From Gulosibacter chungangensis (lineage in GTDB: Bacteria; Actinomycetota; Actinomycetes; Actinomycetales; Microbacteriaceae): 64,000 nucleotides of DNA. The notes under the pieces were generated by a model that saw only the letters and a program-made list of their open reading frames with translations, was not told the origin of the DNA and ran no database searches. The stretch lies in assembly GCF_008831155.1 (NCBI RefSeq), contig NZ_WBKB01000002.1, positions 310,001 to 374,000 on the forward strand. Direction: 5' to 3'. Shown piece by piece: positions 55,921-64,000 of the stretch; the first letter of the stretch is position 1; each line of letters opens with the position of its first letter. The translations under genes were made by a program, and so were the position numbers.

Positions 55921-56757
55921 ATGGCGGCTACGCCGCGGAACCGGTCAGCTACGTCGCGGAAGCGCAATCCCGAAGGCCGGATGCGGCTTGTTGAGCACCT
56001 GATTGAGTTCCGCAACCGGCTGATCATTTCTGCGATTGCCATCGCCATAGGCATGGTCGCAGGGTTCTTCCTCACGGATATCGTTCTTGACCTCATTCGT
56101 CGACCCATTGAGACACTGCAGGAGACTCGCGAGGGCCGCGTTTCAATTAACTTCGGCAACGTCACCACCGGGTTCGATCTGCGGCTGCAGATCGCGCTCA
56201 CGCTCGGCATCGTGGTGTCTTCACCGGTCTGGCTCTATCAGACCTGGATGTTCCTCATGCCCGGCCTCAAGAAGGGGGAGCGGCGCTACATCATCGGCTT
56301 CCTCGGAGCTGCCATTCCGCTATTCCTTGGTGGCGTTGCGCTCGGCTTCATCCTGATGCCACGGATGATCGAGGTGATGGCGATGTTCGTTCCTGAGAAA
56401 GACACGGTCTTCTACGACGCCAAGACCTATTACTCCTTTGTACTGACACTCTGCCTAGCCGTGGGCGTAGCCTTCGTGGTCCCCGTCATCCTGGTGATGC
56501 TGAACTTCGCGGGGATACTCGCCGGCAAGACGATCCTTGGTGGCTGGCGTTGGGCAATCTTGATCGCGGCACTCTTCGGCGGGATTTCAACCCCTGCCGC
56601 CGATGTTCTCAGCATGGTGCTGCTCATGTTGCCTATGATCGCGCTGTATTTCGCTGCGGTCGGAATCGCGCTGCTGCATGACAAGCGACAGGCCAAACGG
56701 GATGCGAAACTGAGGGAAAACCTACTGGGGTCCAGTGAGATGAGCAGGGGAGACTAG
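55921..56757 (+). CDS. tatC: Sec-independent translocase subunit TatC
   Basis: Recognises twin-arginine signal peptides. The 278-residue protein has six membrane helices; conserved segments are RLVEHLIEFRNRLI at the start and FLMPGLKKGERRYI in the first cytoplasmic region. AISTPAAD-type sequence appears as GGISTPAADVLS. Basic N-terminal 20 residues. tatC and helY are separated by 1 base. Confidence 0.96.
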   Translation: MAATPRNRSATSRKRNPEGRMRLVEHLIEFRNRLIISAIAIAIGMVAGFFLTDIVLDLIRRPIETLQETREGRVSINFGNVTTGFDLRLQIALTLGIVVSSPVWLYQTWMFLMPGLKKGERRYIIGFLGAAIPLFLGGVALGFILMPRMIEVMAMFVPEKDTVFYDAKTYYSFVLTLCLAVGVAFVVPVILVMLNFAGILAGKTILGGWRWAILIAALFGGISTPAADVLSMVLLMLPMIALYFAAVGIALLHDKRQAKRDAKLRENLLGSSEMSRGD

Positions 56758-56758
56758 C

Positions 56759-59191
56759 TTGACGGAGCTCAGCGCCGCGGAACGATTCGCGCGAGCGAAA
56801 AAACGCAGTCGATTTCCGGAGTTCGAGCTGTTCAAGAGCCTGCAGCGCTTCGATCTCGACGAATTTCAGGCGCACGCCTGCGAATCCCTCGAGGAAGGCA
56901 ATTCGGTGCTGGTCGCCGCGCCCACCGGAGCTGGAAAAACGATCGTCGCCGAGTTCGCGGTTTTTCTGGCGATGCGCGATCCGAACGCAAAGATCTTCTA
57001 TACCGCGCCCATCAAGGCACTCTCGAATCAGAAGTATCGCGAATTCGTTGCCGACTACGGGGCCAGCGAAGTGGGTCTGCTTACTGGCGACGTGAATATC
57101 AACTCGCAAGCGCGCATTGTGGTGATGACGACCGAAGTGCTGCGCAACATGATCTACGCGGGCAGCGATCTGATGCACGACCTCGCCTATGTGGTGATGG
57201 ACGAGGTCCACTATCTGGCCGATCGTTTTCGCGGCGCGGTGTGGGAAGAGATCATCATCCACCTGCCGAGTGAGGTGCGGTTGGTGTCCCTGTCGGCGAC
57301 GGTGTCCAACGCCGAGGAATTCGGCGACTGGCTGCAGGCGGTCCGCGGCGATACGCAGGTCATCGTTTCCGAAATTCGACCGACTCCGCTGTATCAACAC
57401 GTGCTCGTGGGGTCGCAACTACACGATCTTTTTCGCACAAAACGGGATCAGCTCACCGATCAGGTGAATCCCGACCTCGTACGGGCGGTCCAACAGTTTC
57501 GCGGCACCGGGGGTCACGGGCGATCGCGTCGCGGTGGCAGGGCCGGGCAAGTCGCACGGTACACCCCAAGGCTCGATCGGGGGCCATTCGTCGAGATGCT
57601 CGATGACTACGACCTCTTGCCGGCAATCTTCTTTATTTTCTCGCGCGCCGGTTGCGATGCTGCGGTGCAGCAAGTCGTCAACTGGGGGGTACGGCTCACG
57701 ACCAGGCAGGAAGCCGACGAAATTCGGTGGATCGTGGAGGAGCGCACGCGGAACATCCTGGAGGAAGACCTCACCGCGCTCGGCTTTTGGGAATGGCGGG
57801 ATGCGCTCGAACGCGGCGTGGCTGCGCACCACGCGGGCCTGCTGCCCGCGTTTAAGGAGATTGTCGAAGAACTGTTCCAAGGCAAGCTCGTGAAGGTCGT
57901 CTTCGCGACCGAAACCCTCGCGCTCGGTATTAACATGCCAGCACGCACGGTCGTGCTCGAAAACCTTGAGAAATTCAACGGCTTGTCACGGGTACCAATC
58001 ACCCCTGGGGAGTACACCCAACTCACGGGGCGTGCCGGGCGTCGCGGCATCGATATTGAGGGCCACGCGATTGTGCAATGGCGCGATGGTGTGCAGCCGG
58101 AATACATCGCTTCGCTCGCCTCGAAGCGTTCGTATCCGATGAACTCCTCCTTCCGCCCCACGTACAACATGACGGTGAATCTGGTGGACAGGTTTGGCCG
58201 TGAGCGGACCCGGGCGCTGTTGGAGTCTTCCTTCGCGCAGTTCCAAGCTGATCGTGCCGTGGTGGATATTGCTCGTCGGGTGAAGCAGCAGCGTGAAGCC
58301 TTGGCGGGATATACAGAATCGATGCACTGTGATCACGGTGACTTCCATGAGTACTCCGAAATCCGCCGCAAGCTCAGCGAACTCGAGAAGCAACGCATTC
58401 TGAAGGATGATCCGCGTTTCCACGAGCTCCGCGAGACCCGCAGCAAGGAGCTCCAGGCCCTTCGGGACCAGTTGAAGCGCCACGGCTGCCACGACTGCCC
58501 CAAGCGGGAAGATCACGCGCGCTGGGCGGAGCGATACTGGAAGCTGCAGCGGGACACCGAGAAGCTCACCACTGAGATTTCGCGTCGTACAGGTGCCGTG
58601 GCGCGCACCTTCGACCGGCTCACGGACATGCTCTTAGAACTTGGCTATCTCAAGCACGGTGACGTGGAAGACGAAGTGCACACCACCGCGCACGGGCAGC
58701 GGCTCAAACGAATCTTCGGTGAGCGGGATCTGCTGGTTGCAGAATGCATCCGTCGTCAGGTTTGGCTGGGACTCGAACCGGCAGCCCTTGCGGCAATGGC
58801 CTGCGCGCTCACCTATGAGCCGCGTCGCGATGAAGAGAATCCGCCCGTAGGCCATCTTCCCAAAGGTGGCTTCCGAGAGTCACTCGAACAGACCGAGGCG
58901 ATTTGGGAACGACTGGACGGCCTCGAACGCGAACATCGGGTGCCGCGCACGAACCCACTTGCGACCGGTTTGGTGCCGGCCATGTTCCGCTGGGCGAGTG
59001 GCTCACCGCTCGAGCGGGTGCTTGAGCGGGCGGATCTTGCCGCCGGTGACTTCGTACGCTGGTGCAAACAGGCCATCGATCTGCTTGACCAAATCTCGCA
59101 GGTTGAAACCGGCAAGCTCGCAAAGGCCGCCCAGGAGGCCAGTAATCTGCTGCGCCATGGCATCGTGGCATATTCGGGAGCCGAGAATTGA
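56759..59191 (+). CDS. helY: SF2 RNA helicase of the HelY/Mtr4 type
   Basis: An 810-residue superfamily 2 helicase related to eukaryotic Ski2/Mtr4. Motif I APTGAGKT, motif II DEVHYL, motif III SLSATVSN, and motif VI LTGRAGRRGID are intact. The C-terminal third holds a helical DSHCT-like part; a CHDCPKREDH cluster at about residue 580 may bind a metal. TTG start with AGGGGAG upstream. Adjacent to tatC, as in mycobacteria. Likely role in RNA processing or decay. Confidence 0.93.
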   Translation: MTELSAAERFARAKKRSRFPEFELFKSLQRFDLDEFQAHACESLEEGNSVLVAAPTGAGKTIVAEFAVFLAMRDPNAKIFYTAPIKALSNQKYREFVADYGASEVGLLTGDVNINSQARIVVMTTEVLRNMIYAGSDLMHDLAYVVMDEVHYLADRFRGAVWEEIIIHLPSEVRLVSLSATVSNAEEFGDWLQAVRGDTQVIVSEIRPTPLYQHVLVGSQLHDLFRTKRDQLTDQVNPDLVRAVQQFRGTGGHGRSRRGGRAGQVARYTPRLDRGPFVEMLDDYDLLPAIFFIFSRAGCDAAVQQVVNWGVRLTTRQEADEIRWIVEERTRNILEEDLTALGFWEWRDALERGVAAHHAGLLPAFKEIVEELFQGKLVKVVFATETLALGINMPARTVVLENLEKFNGLSRVPITPGEYTQLTGRAGRRGIDIEGHAIVQWRDGVQPEYIASLASKRSYPMNSSFRPTYNMTVNLVDRFGRERTRALLESSFAQFQADRAVVDIARRVKQQREALAGYTESMHCDHGDFHEYSEIRRKLSELEKQRILKDDPRFHELRETRSKELQALRDQLKRHGCHDCPKREDHARWAERYWKLQRDTEKLTTEISRRTGAVARTFDRLTDMLLELGYLKHGDVEDEVHTTAHGQRLKRIFGERDLLVAECIRRQVWLGLEPAALAAMACALTYEPRRDEENPPVGHLPKGGFRESLEQTEAIWERLDGLEREHRVPRTNPLATGLVPAMFRWASGSPLERVLERADLAAGDFVRWCKQAIDLLDQISQVETGKLAKAAQEASNLLRHGIVAYSGAEN

Positions 59192-60831
59192 GCGTAATGC
59201 TCACCAAACTGCATCGTTCAACCCGCACGGTACTCCCGAAGAACAACCGGGCGCAGTCGCAAGCGCTTTCTCGCCCCGCGGCACTTGTCACCGCACTTGC
59301 CGGGGCACTCATGTTGCCCTTGGCCTTCCCGGATCGAGGTTGGTGGCCCTGCGCCTTTATCGGGGTAGCGCTCATTCTCTGGAGCGTCCGCGGCCAAAAA
59401 CCAGGCTTTGCCGCGGGCCTGGGGTTCTTGGCCGGGCTTGCGTTCTATCTGCAGCACGTGCTGTGGACCTCACTCTTCCTTGGGCCACTGCCCTGGATTG
59501 CGCTGTGCGTGCTGATGGGGCTGTGGTGGGCCGCCGTGTTTCCCCTGATTGCGCTCGCCTATCGTCGCCTGCCGAGTCGTAGCGGAGTTCTTCGGGCATT
59601 CGGTGCCCTACCGCTTGCCGTGGCGTCCCTCTGGACTCTGCGCGAGGTGCTCTCGGCGAATTTTCCCTACGGTGGATTCGCGTGGGGACGGCTCGCACAG
59701 TCACAGTCCAACTCACCGTTTGTGGAGTTGGTCTCCTGGTTTGGCCTGAGCGGGCTCAGCTTTGTGATCGTGTGGTTTTGTGCCTTTGCGATTGAGCTCA
59801 TTGCGCGCTCGTCACCAGATCGGATCACTCGAATGGCTCGGTTGGGCGAAGCGTCATATCGCGTCGGCACGCTCATCCTAATCCTTATGTTGCTGGCCGT
59901 CTGGCCGCCGTGGCCGACGCCGCAGACCGGCACAGTGCGCATCCTCGCAGTACAGGGCGATACCCCGGGTGCCAGCTATTTCATTCCCTCCGAGCGGGGC
60001 GAAATCCTGCTGGCGCACGCCGATCAGACCCTCGCTGCCGAAGACCTGGATGACATCGACCTGGTGCTGTGGCCCGAAGGGTCAGTGGATGTGAGCCCCT
60101 GGTATTCGGACTCGGCCGCGGCAATTCTTGACGAGGTGTCGGAGTATGTCGGTGCGCCGATCCTCGCTAATACCGTGACGATGGACGGCGAATTTGACGC
60201 ACCGGACACGCACTACTACAACACTCAGTTTCTGTGGGTGCCCGGCGCAGGGGCAGTCTCCGGCTACGATAAGGCACACCCGATTCCGTTCGGCGAATAT
60301 GTGCCAGACCGGGAGTTCTTTATGGCATTGGCGCCGGATCTGATCGGTCTGATCCAGCGGGAATACACTCCGGGCACGCGCAGCAACGTGATCGCGGTGA
60401 ACGGCAGCAAGTTCGGCGTATTTATTTGCTATGACATTGTTGACGACTCGCTGATCCGCGCGGCAATTGCGGATGGTGCCGAAGTGCTCCTTACCCCCAC
60501 CAATAATGCTGATTTTGGTCGGACGGAGGAGTCTGGACAACAGATTGCGACGGCAAGGCTACGGGCGGTGGAGACCGGGCGTTCGGTCGTGCAAGCTTCC
60601 ACCGTGGGCTGGTCTGCTGCTTACCTGCCGGACGGCACCGAAGTGGCGGCCCTGGACTGGTACGAACCCGGTTCCTTCACGGTGGAATTACCCACCGCAT
60701 CCGCCTCGACCCTGGCCCTTATCTGGGGACGGGACCTGGAGATCTTGCTCGCTGGCATCGGCATCGCACTGCTGCTCACCGCCCCGCGCGCTACTCCGAA
60801 GCCAACACGCGTCCGACGGTACGTCTGGTAG
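59188..60831 (+). CDS. lnt: Apolipoprotein N-acyltransferase
   Basis: Membrane enzyme adding the third acyl chain to lipoproteins. The 547-residue protein has about seven membrane helices and a nitrilase-fold domain with the E-K-C triad: WPEGSVD, YDKAHPIPFGEYVP and GVFICYDIV. TTG 59188, with GGGAG upstream, overlaps the helY stop (TTGA); ATG 59197 is the alternative. It fits the two lipoprotein genes nearby. The fused dolichol-phosphate mannose synthase domain of some actinobacteria is absent. Confidence 0.93.
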   Translation: MSVMLTKLHRSTRTVLPKNNRAQSQALSRPAALVTALAGALMLPLAFPDRGWWPCAFIGVALILWSVRGQKPGFAAGLGFLAGLAFYLQHVLWTSLFLGPLPWIALCVLMGLWWAAVFPLIALAYRRLPSRSGVLRAFGALPLAVASLWTLREVLSANFPYGGFAWGRLAQSQSNSPFVELVSWFGLSGLSFVIVWFCAFAIELIARSSPDRITRMARLGEASYRVGTLILILMLLAVWPPWPTPQTGTVRILAVQGDTPGASYFIPSERGEILLAHADQTLAAEDLDDIDLVLWPEGSVDVSPWYSDSAAAILDEVSEYVGAPILANTVTMDGEFDAPDTHYYNTQFLWVPGAGAVSGYDKAHPIPFGEYVPDREFFMALAPDLIGLIQREYTPGTRSNVIAVNGSKFGVFICYDIVDDSLIRAAIADGAEVLLTPTNNADFGRTEESGQQIATARLRAVETGRSVVQASTVGWSAAYLPDGTEVAALDWYEPGSFTVELPTASASTLALIWGRDLEILLAGIGIALLLTAPRATPKPTRVRRYVW

Positions 60832-60839
60832 GCACGCAA

Positions 60840-60881
60840 AACGCCCCGCTCGTTTACCGATTGGTAGGGGAGCGGGGCGTT
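60840..60881. terminator. Bidirectional terminator between lnt and rbpA
   Basis: Perfect 12-base-pair stem aacgccccgctc / gagcggggcgtt with an 18-base loop, between converging genes. Confidence 0.8.
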
Positions 60882-60892
60882 GTGGCCTAAGG

Positions 60893-61426
60893 TTACTTCT
60901 TCTTGGCTGCGGCGGCCTTCTTACGCTTGGCTGCCTTGGCGGCCTTTTCTTCGGCTTCCTTTTCGGCTGCGGTCAGCGCGCGGGCGCGGTTCGCGATGTC
61001 CGGAACCTTGGTGAGGTCGGTAGCCCGACCGGAGGTCTGCGGCGCACCTGCGGTGGGCTCACGGCGGTCGTCACGCTGAGTACCGCGACGCTCGCGCAGA
61101 TAGTCGAGTCGAACCTGCAGGACTTCCTCGAGTTCTTCCGCGGTGCGGCGCTCGAGCAGCATGTCCCAGTGGGTGCGCTGTGCCTTCTGCTCGGGAGCTT
61201 CGTAGGGAACGAGGTCTCCCTCTTCGTCGAGGAGACGACCTTCGACACCGGTCTTCGGCGAAACCCACACCTCGGGGGCCTCGGCATCGGCGGCGAACGT
61301 CACGACGAAACGCTGGCCGTCCTCACTAACATATGTACGGAGCTGGTGGTCAACGAGAACCACGCCCTCGTCGCTCTGCAGGCTCTGCGATCCGAGTCGC
61401 ATGCCGCGCAAGCTGCGATCTGCCAT
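60893..61426 (-). CDS. rbpA: RNA polymerase-binding protein RbpA, zinc-free long form
   Basis: Actinobacterial transcription factor binding RNA polymerase and the main sigma factor. The 177-residue protein has the N-terminal MADRSLRGMRLGSQSLQSDE, a core beta domain (residues 20-75) and the sigma-interaction helix THWDMLLERRTAEELEEVLQ at 85-104. It has no cysteine, so the core cannot bind zinc as in Streptomyces RbpA. Residues 115-177 form an added tail ending in a lysine/alanine-rich stretch. AAAGGAG before the ATG. Its place next to lnt is conserved. Confidence 0.93.
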   Translation of the reverse strand: MADRSLRGMRLGSQSLQSDEGVVLVDHQLRTYVSEDGQRFVVTFAADAEAPEVWVSPKTGVEGRLLDEEGDLVPYEAPEQKAQRTHWDMLLERRTAEELEEVLQVRLDYLRERRGTQRDDRREPTAGAPQTSGRATDLTKVPDIANRARALTAAEKEAEEKAAKAAKRKKAAAAKKK

Positions 61427-61554
61427 TGCGGAACTCCTTTCAAATCAAAATGTGCGGCCGAGACGGTGACCGCACACACATCCACTAAGTCTAAACGGTT
61501 TCGCGCCGCGGCGTATTCCGCAGTCCACCAGAATGGGACGCCGCATCGGGTGCA

Positions 61555-62313
61555 TCATGGAGAGTTTGAGGGAAATCGGCTCACCAACGGGATACCGCGA
61601 TCCGCTCGGTCGGTGACGACACCGTCGACCCCGGCGTCTAGCCACTGCTGCATCTCGGCCGGATCATTGATCGTCCACACGTGCACTTCTTTCACGTGTC
61701 GCTTATATGCGGCCAACCGGCGCGGGGTGAGTAATTCAATGCGCGCCATTTTGGGAGGCACCTGGATGGCATCGCAGTCGCTGAGGAGCTTAGCCAAATG
61801 ACGCTCATCTCGACGGGCAATGGCAAAGAGGGCCTTGGCTATGCGTTGCCAGGATGCCCCGTGATAGGACAGCGGCAGGAGTTTGCGCAACTCGCGGCAG
61901 GTGCGTTCGCTGAACGCCGTCAAGAGCACGCGCTGTTCCGCCTCGACCCATTTGATGCCGTCACACACTGCTGCAGCGGCATCCGGATCTTTCACATCGA
62001 TATTGAATTTCGCTTCCGGGAGCGTCTCGAGCGCTTCCGCCACGGTAGAAATCTGCTGACCCTGGCGAGTGCGTCGCTGCAATTCGCCGAGTGTGAGATC
62101 GCGGATGCGCGTCTTCGTGCCGTCCCAACGTTCGAGCGACTCGTCGTGCCACAGCACGGCCACATCGTCCTTCGTGACCTGCGCATCAGTTTCCATGTGG
62201 GTGACCCCGACATCGAAGGCAGCCCGGAACGCGGCCAGGGTGTTCTCTGGAACGTCAATCGCCAGCCCGCGATGCGCCAGGATGCGCGGGGGAGCCGGCT
62301 CAAAATAACCCAT
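61555..62313 (-). CDS. Glycerophosphodiester phosphodiesterase
   Basis: Hydrolyses glycerophosphodiesters to glycerol 3-phosphate and an alcohol. The 252-residue protein has the GDPD motifs AHRGLAIDVPENTLAAF (catalytic histidine, arginine, glutamate) and METDAQVTKDDVAVLWHDES with the second histidine. No signal peptide, so it is probably cytoplasmic. ATG start. The 128 bases before rbpA hold no gene. Confidence 0.93.
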   Translation of the reverse strand: MGYFEPAPPRILAHRGLAIDVPENTLAAFRAAFDVGVTHMETDAQVTKDDVAVLWHDESLERWDGTKTRIRDLTLGELQRRTRQGQQISTVAEALETLPEAKFNIDVKDPDAAAAVCDGIKWVEAEQRVLLTAFSERTCRELRKLLPLSYHGASWQRIAKALFAIARRDERHLAKLLSDCDAIQVPPKMARIELLTPRRLAAYKRHVKEVHVWTINDPAEMQQWLDAGVDGVVTDRADRGIPLVSRFPSNSP

Positions 62314-62397
62314 GGGCTTAGTCTGCCCTGATTCCTCGCAGAACCGGTCTCGACGCGCCTCCCGAGGCGCAGTCCGTGGCCAAGTAGAATCGCATTC

Positions 62398-63174
62398 ATG
62401 TCTGAAGCAATTGAAAATCCGCTCGCACCCGCATCCTTGACGGGTAAGCGCGTGCTCGTGACCGGCTCATCCCGTGGCGTTGGTGCCGACACGATTCGCT
62501 ATTTCGCCAAGGCCGGGGCCAGTGTCGTGGTGAATTATCGGAATAAAGAAGCCCGTGCGCTCAAGCTCGTAAATGAGATTAAGGATGCTGGCGGTACGGC
62601 AATTGCGGTTGGCGCAGACTTGACCGATGCCGATTCTGTGAAGGCAATGATCGACACCATTCGAGATGAATTCGGTGGCCTCGACATTCTTGTGCTGAAT
62701 GCCTCGGGCGGCATGGAGTCGAACATGGGGGAGGACTACGCGCTGCGCCTCAATCGCGATGCCCAGGTGGGTATGTTGCAGGCGGCTCGCGAGATCCTCA
62801 GTGAGAATTCCCGCGTGGTGTTCGTTACGAGCCACCAGGCTCACTTTATTAAGACCACCCCAACGATGCCGGAATACGAACCGGTGGCACGTTCCAAGCG
62901 AGCCGGTGAGGATGCACTACTTGAGTTGGTGCCGGAGCTCAAGGCGAACGCGATTGATTTCGTTGTGGTCTCAGGGGACATGATCGAGGGGACGATTACC
63001 GCAACGCTCCTGAACCGATTGAGCCCGGGGGCTATCGAGCAGCGTCGGGAACAGGCCGGGAAGCTCTACAACGTGGCTGAATTTGCGGCTGAGGTTGCCA
63101 AGGCGACGGTTGAGCCGATTCCGGCGGACAATATTCGGCTCGTCGGTGACGTTTCGAGCTTCAACGTCGCGTAG
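62398..63174 (+). CDS. SDR-family oxidoreductase lacking the usual tyrosine
   Basis: A 258-residue classical short-chain dehydrogenase fold. The cofactor motif is TGSSRGVG (22-29), with VLNASGG at about 99 and a serine in VTSHQ (143-147). The YxxxK motif is altered: lysine 167 is in VARSK, with valine where tyrosine is expected; tyrosine 160 lies three residues earlier. Redox activity is therefore uncertain. TAGAAT starts 13 bases before the ATG and no ribosome site is seen, so it may be leaderless. Confidence 0.88.
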   Translation: MSEAIENPLAPASLTGKRVLVTGSSRGVGADTIRYFAKAGASVVVNYRNKEARALKLVNEIKDAGGTAIAVGADLTDADSVKAMIDTIRDEFGGLDILVLNASGGMESNMGEDYALRLNRDAQVGMLQAAREILSENSRVVFVTSHQAHFIKTTPTMPEYEPVARSKRAGEDALLELVPELKANAIDFVVVSGDMIEGTITATLLNRLSPGAIEQRREQAGKLYNVAEFAAEVAKATVEPIPADNIRLVGDVSSFNVA

Positions 63175-63238
63175 GTCTGCGCCGCAGAATCATTTCTGCC
63201 CGGCCGGATAATCCACAATCTAGTCATTATGACAGTGA

Positions 63239-63272
63239 GTGCCCGGTTGTGTCCTAGTGCGCAACCGGGCAC
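63239..63272. terminator. Bidirectional terminator after the SDR gene
   Basis: Twelve-base-pair stem with one G-T pair (gtgcccggttg against caaccgggcac), between converging genes; ccggtcttcct follows. Confidence 0.8.
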
Positions 63273-63293
63273 CGGTCTTCCTATCCGGCATGC

Positions 63294-63734
63294 CTAAGGT
63301 GTGGCACCGTCCACGTACTCGCTGATTGCAGACAGCGCCGTTCGCCACGCTTCTCGACATTCCGTGACGATTTGATGGCTGCTGCCATTGTCGGGCAGCC
63401 CGGATTCCACCACGCGCAATCGAGACTTGTGCTTGAGCTGGGAAAGGTAGATGTGGACTACCGAGTCGAACGCGCCGGGCTCTGAATGTAACTTCAGTCG
63501 AATTTCCTCGTGCGGCACGATTTTGAGGATCTTAATCTTGACTCGTTGACGTGATTTCGGCGGTGCGCCCGGCCCGGCGTTGACGGTGAACTTATCGCCA
63601 CCGGGCCTCTTGATGCGCATCCGAAAGGCGGGCCACCATTTGGCAACGGCCTGTTCGTCGGTCAGCGCTGACCAGACTTCGGTTGCGGGCGCTTTGAAGC
63701 GAATAGAAATATCCAGTGAGGGATCAAAGGGCAT
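63294..63734 (-). CDS. SRPBCC (START-like) domain protein
   Basis: A 146-residue protein of the SRPBCC fold, a hydrophobic-ligand pocket, near the AHSA1/polyketide-cyclase-like group. Pattern: ISIRFKAPATEVWSALTDEQAVAKWWPAF at the start, which opens the fold, and a C-terminal helix ECREAWRTALSAISEYV. Ligand and function unknown. ATG start with no strong ribosome site. Confidence 0.85.
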   Translation of the reverse strand: MPFDPSLDISIRFKAPATEVWSALTDEQAVAKWWPAFRMRIKRPGGDKFTVNAGPGAPPKSRQRVKIKILKIVPHEEIRLKLHSEPGAFDSVVHIYLSQLKHKSRLRVVESGLPDNGSSHQIVTECREAWRTALSAISEYVDGATP

Positions 63735-63827
63735 GCCATCGGGGTGGAGCGGTCGCAGGGTCTGGGGTATGAGTAATGCGCCACCGGCGAGAGCTAGTGA
63801 CGCATTATTGGGGATTGGCCCGGAAGG

Positions 63828-64000
63828 CTACTTACGGCTGTGACCGACGATCTGCCATGGGATGTAGAACGCGAGGCTGTTGAGCAGCACACCCGCGGTG
63901 AACACAAGCAGCGAAAGCATGTCGTTGTCCAGGTGGAATGCGAGCGGATAGCAGGCAATACCGGCTGCAAAGACGATCATGCAGACAATGGCGATGAGGG
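63828..64000 (-). CDS. Membrane protein, 5' end cut off
   Basis: Open minus-strand frame running off the window end; the last 56 residues are visible. Two hydrophobic helices can be seen (from LIAIVCMIVFAAGIACYPL, then MLSLLVFTAGVLLNSLAFYI), ending in WQIVGHSRK. Codon use fits a real gene. Too little remains to name a family. Confidence 0.65.
   Translation of the reverse strand, partial: LIAIVCMIVFAAGIACYPLAFHLDNDMLSLLVFTAGVLLNSLAFYIPWQIVGHSRK

Noticed and set aside
1-64000. CRISPR arrays, IS elements, integrases, toxin-antitoxin or phage genes
   Set aside because: Looked for repeats with spacers, transposase motifs and small paired genes; none found.

Overview
The window is a stretch of core chromosome from a high-G+C Gram-positive bacterium (Actinomycetota), most likely of the Microbacteriaceae type. 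The evidence is mycothiol ligase MshC, RbpA, the PafB/PafC pair, the zwf-opcA-pgl pentose-phosphate block, a GlgC/actinobacterial-type GlgA pair, a BioQ-type biotin regulator, heavy use of GTG/TTG starts, and gene order that follows the conserved actinobacterial backbone (from memory, the same order as two regions of the Mycobacterium tuberculosis map). I see no rRNA, IS element, prophage, CRISPR array or defence island, and no gene-free stretch longer than 300 bases.

Layout. 1-9168: the end of tpiA and secG on the plus strand, then on the minus strand tkt, tal, pgi, a terminator, and a tightly coupled zwf-opcA-pgl unit (glycolysis and pentose phosphate). 9308-13186: haem A assembly (ctaB, ctaA) with an unusual pyruvate-kinase-like protein behind ctaA. 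13391-17447: a suf Fe-S operon (sufB, sufD, a Rieske ferredoxin, sufC, a SufT-like protein) without sufS or sufU. 17599-20288: biotin uptake bioY-bioM-bioN with the divergent repressor gene bioQ and a BioQ-type operator between them. 20285-27220: a lower-G+C catabolic module (PucR regulator, hydantoinase/oxoprolinase subunits A and B, NCS1-like permease), probably acquired.

27373-35515: an ABC-F protein, SURF1, two small conserved proteins, fabG, serB, glgC, glgA and an ABC ATPase. 35677-44610: ribosomal protein L31 type B, a DnaQ-like exonuclease, an alpha/beta hydrolase, a sirtuin, a SPOUT rRNA methyltransferase, a helicase, DedA, an RNB ribonuclease and tRNA-Leu(GAG).

44755-61426: M20 peptidase, uppP, mshC, PAC2 protein, HAD phosphatase, trmI, two FKBP-type lipoproteins, pafB, pafC, tatA, tatC, helY, lnt and rbpA. 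This matches the region that in mycobacteria also carries the Pup-proteasome genes, but here trmI is followed directly by the FKBP lipoproteins and the whole arc-dop-pup-prcBA-pafA block is missing. 61555-64000: a glycerophosphodiesterase, an SDR protein lacking the usual tyrosine, a START-like protein and a cut-off membrane protein.

No obviously novel multi-gene system was found. The best leads are the non-canonical pyruvate kinase in the haem A operon, the PucR-hyuAB-permease module with its candidate activator site, the collapsed pupylation locus that keeps pafBC, and a set of genes with a TANNNT box 12-14 bases before the start codon and no ribosome binding site, which look leaderless. 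Most transcription units end in long, almost perfect hairpins, usually without a strong T-tract.
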